This document shows, one piece after another, positions 11,437 through 21,864 of a DNA stretch of 64,000 nucleotides (positions are counted from its first letter, which is position 1; each line of letters opens with the position of its first letter). Below the pieces are notes generated by a model. It was not told the DNA's origin. It worked only from the letters and a program-made list of their open reading frames with translations, and ran no database searches. Location of the stretch: the NCBI GenBank assembly GCA_009760855.2, contig WPIO01000096.1, positions 781,001 to 845,000 of the forward strand. The letters run 5' to 3'. The stretch is from Cristatella mucedo. Taxonomy: Eukaryota > Bryozoa > Phylactolaemata > Cristatellidae. Position numbers and translations under genes: made by a program.

Positions 11437-12036
11437 GAACAGGAACAGAGGAAGGGTCAACTGACGCGGTGGCTTCCGATGCGAGTCCGTCGTCAACTTC
11501 GAGCTTGACCTCACTTCCTGGCCGCAGTACAAGCAACCACCCAGCGACAGCTGACTCGAGTATTGTGACCAAGATTTCGTCGACACCAACACATAGTAAT
11601 GAAGTGTCGTCGTCCTATGCCTCTGCCGGTTCGGGCTCAGCTGCGAGCACGACCTCACTTCTTGCGAGCGTCGGAGGCACTAGCGTCCAAGCGACAACCG
11701 ACGCCGGGCCAACTTACGGAGCAGTGTCGTCGCTTGGTAATAGCAACGCAGCACCAATGTCGTTCAACAGCCAATCGTCAGCGTCGTTCGCCTTCGGACA
11801 AACGAACTCGGCCATTAATCAGAGTCTCAGTGCACATCCGGGCGTGTCCACATCCCCAGAGTCGTCGGCGACGAGCGAGCCGACATCTGCACCAATAGAA
11901 TTTAATCTGCCTACACAAGCCGCAGCTAGCGGATCTGGCGACATCCATACCAGTTACGGCACTTCCGGTTCTGGTGCCACGCTGTCTCCGACGAATAGCT
12001 TGCTGGCGGCAGCTCCAAATGCAAGCGGCGCACCAG
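11437..12036 (+). CDS. Long Ser/Thr-rich mucin-like exon A3
   Basis: A 600-nt exon (200 codons), phase 1 at both ends, lies between a CACATTCAG acceptor and a CACCAG|GTATGG donor. It begins GTGTEEGST, echoing the GTEDS start of exons B2 and B2'. The product is almost entirely low-complexity Ser/Thr/Ala/Gly/Pro without Cys, and a stretch MSFNSQSSASFAFGQ is the most structured-looking part. It differs from the copy B exon (31,208-31,807) at only six bases, five of which change the amino acid. It sits inside a 958-bp near-identical block. Since copy A's lectin exon is broken, this intact exon may persist because of gene conversion and not because it is used. Confidence 0.55.
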
Positions 12037-12984
12037 GTATGGGGAGTTTCGAATATTTTCTATTTGGAAGTGAACTAGAAATTTCATATTTCACGTGCTA
12101 CCCGAGTTTAGCAATATTCGCACACGTTAATTCGTATTTTTTGGCGTCTTCTCCATTTGCCTACATAGCAACGGGCACTAGATAGATTTTCTTGAATACA
12201 GTGTTAATGCGACAGAAGGTTACTTGAGGTCGTTGTAGTGGTTTTACCATGTACCGTAGTCCTATGGGTTGCTCAGATCCTTGGCCGCGTATGAATTGCC
12301 ACGATCTAGCCCTGTATATAGCCACGCATATCTTGGTCTTTTGAGGAGTATCACTTTAGGGAAAACTACAAACTTAACATTTACGATTGATCATTGGGAC
12401 TTCATCCAGCAAGGAAGATGGCAATGACTTGTCTCACTTCACTTGCAGGCTGGCAGCTCACTTGAACCTGTCTTAGCAACAGAAGAACTGCTGTAACCCG
12501 CTGATCGTTGACAAAAACTAGCCTCGAGTCAGCGAGAGATTCGGCACCTTCGCAGCATCTACGTCATTGCTGCAAACCAAACGCTTTGTGGAGTATCCTG
12601 CACTCCCGAGGTTCTCTTCACTAGCACTAGTGCACATACAGCAGGTGCATTTCCTCAAAGACATGTGAAAAGCACTGGTAACCGGGGCTGAGTCCTCGAA
12701 GCAGTGACAGCAAGTCACACTTGCCTAACTAACATGCGTGCAGGTGGTAGGATATGGCGACAGAAAACGCGAACCTTAGCATCGCACGCCGTCAGTGCCG
12801 TTAGAGCGGCATATTCCTTTCATTAGCCGCCGATATTTCGCAGATTTCGCTTTGACCAAAGCGCCGTGCCTATTTCGAGTGTCAGAGCGGACTGCTCGGA
12901 AGCGTAAGTGACTTAAGGTGACGTCGATGATTCGGAGCGAGGCTTAGAAATGTCGAAGGCTGGGCAGAGCATTTAGTTGGTGCC

Positions 12985-13225
12985 TGTGATTCGTCCTTGA
13001 TGTGCTTATGCGTGCTGACACTGTGCATGCTGCCACTAACCACATTTGGATGCTGACCCTGTGCATATCACCCCTAACCATGGTATTCATGCTTTTTATC
13101 AAGCATGATACCACTCACCATTCAATCGCGTTTCCTTTGCAGCAAATTTAAAGTGCCTAGAAAGAGACTGAGTTCTCTGAGGGCGATTTATCGAGTGCAT
13201 AATTATTATTTTTATAGTAGCAGGC
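12985..13225 (+). mobile_element. CR1-like LINE 3' tail
   Basis: The block GCTGACACTGTGCATGCTGC, then CACCCCTAACCATG, then AAAGTGCCTAGAAAGAGACTG and a T/A-rich end matches the tail of the copy at 62,650-62,930. No coding part remains. Confidence 0.75.
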
Positions 13226-13249
13226 ACGTGGTCAGCGTGCATTGTAGGG

Positions 13250-14300
13250 TTATCGGTAACATGAACAGTGTCAGCACGCATAAGCATACTAAGGAAAATT
13301 CACAGCATCTAGCAAATGCAGTGAGAAGCCGTGGCATTTTTAGTTTCTTTTTCAGCGTCTTCCGGTCCGGGAACGTCCTGAAGTAAGTCGGGATTCATTT
13401 CGAGGCTTTATTAGCACACCAACTATTGGCACTGTTTGCAAAGGATCTGATTTTGGTTCGAGGCACAGCCAAACGCTTAGAGTCAGAAGAGCGTGTGGTA
13501 CGATGCATAGCCTGGCAGGTAAATAGTTCTGATAGGTAGACTGGAGCCAGAGCCGGAGAAGAGACGCTGATTAGTGAGTCACAAAATGTTGAATTCGATA
13601 CGCTGATTGATTGGGAGCAAGTGCGATTCGGTCAGACGTCGAATGAAATGGCTATTTCTGTGGTTCGGTTCGCCCATCAGAGAGTCAGCCGATGAACAAT
13701 GCCAACGGTTTATTGCACGAGGCACGGAGCAGCAAGACGCACGACTGCCCCTTCGCCCCCTTCTCACACTAGAGTCTCTCCTCCTCCGCTCCTCTGGTTG
13801 ACCCCGATGATTCATCGAGGACCACAACTGTGCAGCGGCCGACCCTGATGGTGAATCCACCATCTGGCCACCAGCGGTTACCGGCCTGTGTCCGTGCGAC
13901 ATCACAGGCTCATCAGAGGAGCCGGCATACACTCAAACTACAGTTTCGACGCTCATGACAGACAAGTCTGACTGGAGAGTGTTGCACCAACTGTAAGCGT
14001 CTGATTGCACAGGACGGAGGACCTGCAAGTAGTGAGTTACGGAAGTGGAAACGGGATCTCACAAATGCATGAGCCATCTTACATGTGGTATTTGTGTCTA
14101 AGAATTCCCAAAGTATTTCCAACTGCAGGACTCGAGGAGTCACATAAAACAAGTAGCACTGTTTATCACGAGTACCATCAGTCATCCCTTTTCGAGTTCC
14201 ACAGCTATTTCTTGAAGGAGGGCTCATGCCTTTAAAAAGCCTCGCGGGGCAATTCTCGGTTTTCGTACACAATCTTCCCTCCAACCAGAAAGTCATCAAC
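13250..14300 (-). mobile_element. Decayed CR1-like LINE, interrupted by a GC-rich insert
   Basis: Minus-strand pieces match the family protein: RLQLVQHSPVRLVCHERRNC (near 13,930-14,000) upstream, and RRLTESHLLPINQRIEFNIL (near 13,590-13,650) downstream. These two blocks are adjacent in intact copies but are separated here by about 280 bases. The N-terminal side (TNTTCKMAHAFVRSRFHF) is frameshifted. Confidence 0.75.
13656..13937. other. GC-rich insert of unknown origin within the LINE
   Basis: It separates the RRNC and HITPLL-type blocks of the LINE at 13,250-14,300 and is more GC-rich than its surroundings. I found no terminal repeats or coding motif, and no second copy in the window. Confidence 0.5.
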
Positions 14301-15897
14301 TATTCAATTTACCCGAAAGCACGCGAGAGCGAGCACCTGATCATCAGAGCCAGCTTATTGACTTGGTCTAAATTCGCTGAGCTTAGGATAAGAAAGGAAT
14401 AATCAATCTATCTATCGCGGCTTGTCTGATAACGCGCTTTACCCAAGTCAAAGAGACTACATTAAGCTAAAAGTAAAAGCGCCCACTTGTATGGTACTCT
14501 CATTGTGCGTGGCAATAGTGATAGTCATGATAACATGATTATCGTCGATTACAAAAGCAATTCAGCCCTGGGCATGCTGCTCGCACTTCACGGCCGCCTT
14601 CGCTTCTGTGAATTCAAGGGTTGCCGCCGCTGGCAACGCCTGTGTTGCTCGCTGTAAGCAGGTTGCTTACCGCTATGGCTTTTCTGCTTCTACACAAATG
14701 AAACAATTGAAGTAGCTACTATTTGATTTAATTTTAATAGATTCAGTCAAACTTGTCTAAAGCTATCATTTCTAGGACACAGATTCGCGAAACTCACCTC
14801 TCGAGGCTTCTCAGTAAGTCTTCGGTGAAATTTACTGCTACGCTTCCTCGCTTTAGCTCTTTTTGCAGATGCTTACTACTCACTGGTTTTGCTACGCTCG
14901 TGACAATTCGATTCAATTGCCATCGTTGATATGGGCCTCTTGAAACACAATTCGCTATACTTTTGCATCGGTGCTGCCATGTGGTGCTTATATTTTGAAC
15001 CGTTAATAATTTGAAGGATTATCACCGTTATAAGTTAATTTCATTTGATCTTTTCATTTAATTCCTCAATTGTGAATGATATCAGCTACTGCAATACCCG
15101 CAAGAATGCTCAGATCATGATCCTTTTTTATGAATGCCTCCTTTCGAGCATGCACGCGCTCTTCTGTTCCATATATACACTGTATGTGTACAATACATTC
15201 AGAGACATTTCACTTCTTCATGCAGCTCCAAATTAAATGGGAGAATAGTTCTTAACGGAATTTTACTTTTAGCAGCAGGATCCGCAGAAGCCACGCGAGA
15301 TGCGCGAGATACGCTGCACATGTACGATGCATGCGAGAAAATGGTGGAAAATGGCTGCCATTGACGCTAATGTACAATTAGTGCTAGGGAATGAGAACTG
15401 AAAGTGACCTGCGTGTAGAGCGCTCAATTCAGGTGAAAGGAATAAGAAAGTCTTTACATCAATCGTTTCACGTACCTGACTTTTAAGCAAACAAAGTGCG
15501 AAATGTACCCATGTTTTTGCAACAAAAAAAAGAAAAATTTCTTTGAGGTTGATAAATGCTCATAATGGTTGCCAACAGCTAGAAAGTTGAAAACTCGAAA
15601 TTATTACTTTTCAGGAAAATTAAAGGAGAAATTTAAATTTCATAAAAAATTGGTGCCCTCCGCTGTTTTCGAAGCACGTGGTCCACTGAAATTGAGCTTA
15701 ATATGAGATTAAATCATCTGTGGCGCTATGAAAGCTTACTGCATATTTAATGGTTTAGCGAATAAGTGAATAGTGTTGCGCTTTGTTGGCACCAATTGTG
15801 AAGTTTCTTACTTCGAACATTGGAATTCACCCGAAACCGAGGCATTGGTTTGGTTTATTTAACGTTTTGATGAAACTTTTGTAATGAATATTTTGCA

Positions 15898-16724
15898 GAT
15901 CTCATTAAGAAACTCACCAACTCTTCTATTAGTATGGTTTCAGCCTCAGCCGGAAACGGAGTTTTATAAGGTCTGAGATGAAACCAAAATGCTTACTACA
16001 GGTTCAACACTAGCGTGGACTCGTTGTCTCTGGGCAAGATGCATCCAATGTCAATTGCAGGCCTGAGTTCAGGATTAGGGTGCTCTTAATGTATAAGTTC
16101 AATCACTAAGCATACCACTTACTTTTGGGACCTATCTTAGAGTGAAGCATTGTAGTCATGGCAATCGTCGCTGTTGACGACTTGGTCTTCGACGTCGTGG
16201 TAGTCTTTGAAGTCGACATCAACGTGCAAAACATATCAGATCCGCACCAATACCGATTCAGCAATGTGAATGACATGAAGTGCTATGGCCTTTAGATGGC
16301 GAATCACTTATTCGTGCTCAAACGGATCTGCCAATTGTATGGATTGCAACCCGGCTAGGTGCGGCGTGAACGAATGGACTGCCATAGATAGCCTTCGGCG
16401 ATCTGTCCGGAGGACTTTGGCTTTCAACGGCAGCTTGTTTACCTGGACGCTTCTCGACATGCCCCGCTGTTTGGACACCTTGTTGCCTATTTCTCGAACG
16501 ATTACGCAGATAGCCACGGCCTGAGACTCGCTCCTGCTGTCGACGACCCAGGCGGCGTCGTTTCCCTTCGAAAGGAACTCGGCACCTCGACACCGACCGT
16601 AAGCTCGTGGCTCATCGCTCAACTGGACGTTCGCCGCACGAAGGACGTCTGTTCCATTCGTCCGTTCGGCATTTCGTGGCCGGTTGATACTTTGAGTGAC
16701 GTGTACACAATAACATATTATTGA
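15898..16724 (+). pseudogene. Decayed tectonin-domain exon A4
   Basis: The block follows the intact copy B exon (35,822-36,657) along its length: AAGAAACTCACCAACTCTTC at the start, CAAAATGCTTACTACAGGTT, GGCGAATCACTTATTCGTGC, and TTGATACTTTGAGTGACGTG at the end. The acceptor is AG-like, but the reading frame is destroyed by many indels and stops (for example TTTTATAAGG at about 15,961). A large part of the middle, corresponding to the Trp-rich segment, is shortened. Copy A's lectin domain is therefore non-functional. Upstream Ser/Thr-rich exons remain open. Confidence 0.85.
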
Positions 16725-17234
16725 GCAATCATTATGAGGCTGCACAGAGATTGAGGTTCTAAATAAGTTATTACTTTAACAACTTATCACGGCCGACGAC
16801 CGCCTACTGTTTAAGGAGGAGGCTGCTAAACGGCGGAGCCAGCTAATCCAGTCGGATTGATCATGGCGAGTAATTACTATTCGCGATTATGCGATTATAC
16901 GATAGTTTATGGCCGAGGCCATTTAAAAAGCCGGCGCCCCGAGACCACGAATACGCTGCGCGAAGCTGCAATTGTCATCGCATTTCACATTTCGTTGTGT
17001 TAAAATTGAAACTAAAGAATTGTCAGTCTATTTTGCACGTTGATTGTCAACAATGTACAGCAATTGACACTAATGACTGGGGGCCAATAAGCAAGCCATG
17101 GCGAATCAACGAGAGATCTGCTGCACGAAGCTCCAATTCTCATTCCACGTAGCATCTCACTTCGTGCCCACACATTTTCAACCCACTCTGTGCATTCAAT
17201 CTTGGGCAAGGCATAGCAATCGATGGCAATGACC

Positions 17235-17885
17235 AGGGAAAATACCACAATCCAATCCATCCAGCTGGTGCAGAACTCTGCAGCTAGGCTTGTCTGTCGT
17301 GATATGCACGGTAGCCACATCACACTACTTCTCGCCGACCTACACTGGCTACCAGTCAAGCAGCACATCGACTTCAAGGTTTTGTCGCTTTTAGGTCGTT
17401 TCATTGGTTGGCTCCAGCATACATATCAGAGCTACTGCCCCACTTAGCTAAGCATCATACCACTCAATTTTCGGAATCTAACTGTTTACCCATACCTCGT
17501 ACAAATTTTAAATCTTATGGAGACCATGCCTTTAGTTCGTATGCTCCCAAAGCCTGGAAATCACTCTCGACTTACGTCACGACATCCCCCGAATCGACTA
17601 CATTTTAAAAGAAGTTAAAAACGCACCTATTTATCACAGTATTTAGTGGGTCCCTGAGATTAGACCCTTATGTGCTTATGGATGATGCCACTGTACATGC
17701 TGCCACTAACCACACCTACATGCTGACCCTCTGCATGTCACCCTTAACTATGCTATTCTTATTGTTTAACGAGCATGCCACTACTAACCATTCATTCGTG
17801 TTTCCTTTGCAGAAGATGTAAAGCGCCAAGAATGAGATCGAGTTATCTGAAGAGGCTTTATTAGTGTGCTAATAACATTATTATT
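17235..17885 (+). mobile_element. CR1-like LINE C-terminal fragment inserted in the satellite
   Basis: Plus-strand blocks IQLVQNSAARLVCRDMHGS, LADLHWLPVKQHIDFKVLSL, MAPAYISELLPHLAKHHTT and YAPKAWKSLSTYVTTSPEST are followed by the family 3' tail (GTAAAGCGCCAAGAATGAG, then an ATT-rich end). A frameshift at about 17,395 separates the two open parts. It is 5' truncated. Confidence 0.85.
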
Positions 17886-18499
17886 ATCCATTATGATCTA
17901 TCGAAAAACATTGGAAATAGGCTGGGCCAAGATAAAAATTTTCCCAAGTTTCAAAGCGCACTGCTTATAAAGTGAAATCACACTCTTTCAACCAATCATG
18001 CACGTGCGATCGCGAGGAATGGATGGCAATCGACAGCAATGGCCTGAGCAAATACCCGAATTCGCTGCTGATCGACGAGAAATTGACAATGTGAAGCTCC
18101 AATCGTCATTACATACGACATTCCGCTGCGTCCAAAGTGTAACCGTGGCATTGTCAAGCCATTTTTTTTCGTTAGCAGCCAGAAAAGCACGGCAATCAAC
18201 CGCAATGGCCCGGACCAATACAGCAACCCACAGCTGCGAAATGCGCCGAAATTGGTTTCTTAATGCTCAAATTTTTAATGCGCATTCCAAAGCACTTGTT
18301 CAAATTGAAACCGCATAGTTGTCTTCCAGCTCTGCTCTTGCAATCTCGGGCAATGCATGGCGATCAATGGCAATGGCTCGGCTTGAAGCGGCAGTCCATT
18401 AGTCCATCCCTGGCAAACCGAACACAACTGAGCGATGCTCCAATTGTCATTGCATATAACATTTCAGCGTGATCACAAGAGGAAACGCAGAGCTGTCAA

Positions 18500-18960
18500 G
18501 CTTCATTTGCCTGTTAACTGTCAACGATGCGCTGCTCGGGGAGGCGGACGCTGTCGATTTTTGATGCCGACAGGAAGTTTCATAGAGCAAACGAGGCGGC
18601 CGTTTCAATGAGGCGGCCGCCTCGTTTCGATTTCCTAGTGGGAACGGCTGCATCGGCTCGATCGGCCTGATTATGGCTGCCGACATATCGTTCGGGGTTC
18701 GTGAACTAAACAGCGAAGGTCCAGTTTGTGCTGTAATTCGTGGTTATGCAGTATAGCAGCCCAAGTCACGTACTAGGGCACATGGTTGAGCTCGATGAGT
18801 TCTGCTAAGAGCCAGGCAGCAGCTGAGGTCTCTGCGTTTCGCCCGGAAGGATTTGTGCCAGAGGCCAATTGCGCCAGTCGGCAGTTCAGTGGTCCTCTGG
18901 GCGCCGTGAAAGAGTTGGTGTGCGCCATGATTGCCGCCGCTGGACGCCAGTAACCGACAA
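18500..18960. other. Non-satellite insert with a 13-bp inverted repeat
   Basis: This GC-richer segment interrupts the satellite. It contains AACGAGGCGGCC (about 18,590) and its complement GGCCGCCTCGTTT (about 18,615), which could form a small hairpin. No coding motif is recognised. Confidence 0.4.
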
Positions 18961-20731
18961 TCTGTAGTCGGCAGCAACGGCAGGAGCCAATACCGCCATC
19001 CCTGGCCAATCGGCAAAAAATCGGCTGCACCGAGCTCTAATCTCATTCCACGCAGCATCTCGCTGCTCTCGCGCACACTTTTAACCCACTCTGTGCGTTC
19101 ACTTTTGGGCAAAGCGTGGCAATCGACAGCAATGGCAAGGGCACATACGGCAATCTATTACGATCCATTGCAAATCACCAGACATTAACTAAGCCAGGCT
19201 CAACAGTTTCTTGCGTGTCACAGCGTGCTGTGTTTAGAGTGCAACCGCATCGTTTCAACCGATCGCACGCGTAAAATTGCGAGCAATAATGGCCACTGAC
19301 GACTATGATCCGGGCTATGATGAGTCCAACCCACGGCCAATTGGCGAGAAATTGTCGGAGCACAGCTCCAATTTTAGTTGCATATAAAATCTCGCTGCAT
19401 CCAAAGAGAAATCGCGGAGTTTAAAAGTTGCTTTGCTCGTCAAATGCCAGCCATGCACGGCAATCGACAGAAATGGTCGGGACCAATACCGCAATCTGCG
19501 GGAAAAATCGACAAGATTGGCTTTGAGAAGAAACTGCAACTCTCATTCCGCGTAGCATCTAACTGCGTAATTTGCACCCATTACCCGCGCTAAATGGATG
19601 CCACTGCATGGCAATTGACGGCAATGGCCCTGGGGAAAGACGCTAATCCCCAATGGTCCGTTACAAATGAACCGTCATTTACTGAGAGAAGCTCCAATTT
19701 TTCTTGAGTATTGCATAACACTGCATTAAAAGTGCAACCACATCTTTTTAAGCAATCGCGAAGGTACAATCGATCGAGGGTCATTCAGTGGTCGTCGACG
19801 GCAACCGACCCATCTTCTACCCCAATCCGCTTAAAATTCACTCGAGATTGGTTGTTCGCAGCTCCAGTTATCTTGCAACATAAAGTTCACAGTGTGCGCA
19901 CGCACCGTCAATCCAATGTACGCCTTTAACAGTGGACACTGCATGGCAGTCGACGGCAATGGTCTGAGACATGCGGCAACCTGTGACACTCTGCGACAAT
20001 TGCACATAAAGCTGGCATGAGAAGTTTCAACTTTCCTTTCGTATCACAGCGGGCTGTATTAAAACTGCAACCACATACTTTTGACAAATTGCGAACGTGT
20101 ATTTGATAGCGTTTCACGGCAATCGATGGAAATGGCCTGTTTTCTACCTCAATTCATTTTAAGTTGACTGGAAATTGATTGATTGAAGCTGTAATTATCA
20201 TGCCACAAAATTGTGTGCTATGCATGCACATACTTTCAACATATTCTGCGCGTTAAATCTTTGGCAACGCATGGCAATCGGCGGCAATGATGGTGGTTTT
20301 GTATACAATATGTTTTAAATCTCAGGTCATTTCGGGAGAATACCGGGAGTCGCCAGAGTTCGCGGATGCATAGTTTTTATTTTATTTTAAGTGGGTGTGC
20401 AGACAACGCAGTGCACTTTGACATTCAATAAAAACTGGAGTTTGACGAAATCTATTTCCAGTCGTTTTGCGATGGATGCGATAGATTGGAGTGGATTGCG
20501 ATATTGGCCCAGGCTATTGCTATCGGTTGCAACGCATTGCACGAGAACGGCCGTGCCAATGCAAATGAAATTTTACGAGTACAATTGCCCCACAGCGTAC
20601 TGTCATATTGAATAAAAAAGAAACTTTTCTGAGAGGATTTTTTTCGCTGTGCTGTGGAATGCAGTGGATTGCGGTATTCGCTTGGGCCGCTGCAATCTAT
20701 TTTAGTGGACTTTGGGAGAACGGGTGAGCAG

Positions 20732-20761
20732 AATAGACACGCACAATTGTGCGTGTCTATT
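20732..20761. repeat. Perfect 30-bp palindrome
   Basis: The left arm AATAGACACGCACAA is followed without spacer by its exact complement TTGTGCGTGTCTATT. All 15 pairs match. It lies at the right edge of the satellite region. Confidence 0.97.
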
Positions 20762-21296
20762 TTAAATGTAGCACAGTTTAATATTCCAAACCGCTTGCAG
20801 CTTTGTAAAGCTTATGGTTGTGCTGGATTTGAGGCGCACTAAAGTGGATTTCTGCACCGGCCTCCGTCGCTGCAGCTCGTTTGCACAAGTGCACGATGAA
20901 AAGAAATTGTGGATAGAAAAAAAAGTTGAAGGTTTAAAACAATGCTCGCCTGAAATCTGAGCTCGGCTACGTCAATGTCCTGTCGATTGTAGCCTTAATA
21001 GAGCGGATTGCGATGGATAGCAAGGATTCGTCGAACCCCGCACGCTCAGCCGCAGTGCCGACGAAGCGAACGCATCCTTGTGCGCTCGAGATGCAACGTC
21101 ACGTGACGTCCATTCGGCACCGGCAGGGCTAGGCAGTTCCTTAAACAAGGTGGCTGCTGACCGTAGAGCAAGAAGGTCCTGACCCTTCGCCTCGTTGCAA
21201 AGCTTTTCCGCCCAGGCGCCGAGTGCTCGCACCTCGCCGCGTGCCCGATCTGCCAGGTTGCGAAAGCTGCGGCGAGCCATGTTTTTTTGCCCGCAG

Positions 21297-21410
21297 ACGG
21301 CGGCGGAGACGGTCGCAAAGCTCTTCTGGCGCTACATTGCGGACGACGAGAGTGGCCTCGAAATGAATTTCTCTCAATTTCTGTCCTTCTTCGGGCAGCT
21401 AGCTAGCTAG
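21297..21410 (+). CDS. Possible exon or exon remnant in a GC-rich island
   Basis: A pyrimidine tract and acceptor (TTTTTTTGCCCGCAG) precede an open stretch reading AETVAKLFWRYIADDESG and NFSQFLSFFGQLAS, which has normal protein composition. It ends at a stop within an AGCT tetranucleotide run (21,398-21,415). If that run were one unit shorter, the frame would extend as RPAWRGTIDFRVFRMSE. No family is recognised. The opposite strand is also open (21,280-20,972). Either could be chance in GC-rich sequence. Confidence 0.25.
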   Translation, partial: TAAETVAKLFWRYIADDESGLEMNFSQFLSFFGQLAS

Positions 21411-21812
21411 CTGCCTCCTACTGCGGCCTGCATGGCGCGGCACAATTGATTTTCGCGTCTTCCGCATGAGCGAGCGGCGACGCATACGCTCGTTCGTGCT
21501 TTAGCGTTGCATCCTCTGCATTCAGCGCCATGCCACTGAGCCTCGCAACGGTCCAGTCAGTCTGTAAAGCTAGCCAGGACATGCCGGGCCTCAGGCGTTC
21601 TCACAATTAACCTTCGGTCGCGCTCTTCCTGAGCAGCAGTCGGCGCCCGGAAGCGCGCGCCTCCGTCTGAGCGAGACCGAGCGAACGCTGGCGAATGGTG
21701 GCCGGAAGCAAGTCGCCTCGAGTGAATATCGCTGCCTGCAATGACTAGCGAAGTTTGCTCACGCGCTATAATCGATAGAAACTAGGCGTGCCGACCGGTA
21801 AAAGTTGCGGCA

Positions 21813-21864
21813 AGCGGCATGGCTTGGCCTAACAGTGAAGCACTGCACGCCAAGCCATGCCGCT
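21813..21864 (+). promoter_or_regulatory. 16-bp perfect inverted repeat over a start codon
   Basis: AGCGGCATGGCTTGGC (21,813-21,828) and its exact complement (21,849-21,864) flank a 20-base loop. The right arm contains the proposed ATG (21,857) of the secreted-protein gene. In RNA the start codon would lie inside the stem, so translation control is possible. It may equally be a chance mutational product. Confidence 0.6.

Larger units (their letters stand above)
312..16740 (+). repeat. Copy A of a large tandem segmental duplication
   Basis: Collinear blocks of this interval recur at about 22,851-36,660. Examples are 360-470 with 22,970-23,065, 1,250-1,500 with 24,180-24,425, 2,326-2,700 with 25,300-25,680, 3,658-4,620 with 27,013-27,920, 5,080-5,480 with 28,930-29,280, 11,271-12,228 with 31,042-31,999 and 14,560-16,724 with 34,300-36,657. 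Order and orientation are kept. Identity is patchy outside the 11.3-12.2 kb block, and each copy has its own transposon insertions. Copy A has lost its terminal tectonin exon. Non-exonic stretches (312-1,250, 1,500-2,440, 3,660-5,980, 9,440-11,270, 12,230-12,980, 14,300-15,890) show no gene to me and look like diverged intron or flank. Confidence 0.8.
16940..20870 (+). repeat. Degenerate tandem satellite with a period of about 165 bp
   Basis: A signature close to GGCAATCGACGGCAATGG recurs near 17,218, 18,025, 18,191, 18,359, 19,118, 19,281, 19,459, 19,610, 19,778, 19,945, 20,118 and 20,273, then more loosely at 20,470 and 20,660. Where uninterrupted, spacing is 151-178 bases. Within each monomer there are further shared words: AAGCTCCAATT, GCATCTCGCTGCGT and GTGCAACCGCAT. 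The array is interrupted by a LINE fragment (17,235-17,885) and by unrelated sequence at about 18,500-18,960. There is no coding potential. The two longest gaps match these insertions. Confidence 0.75.
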
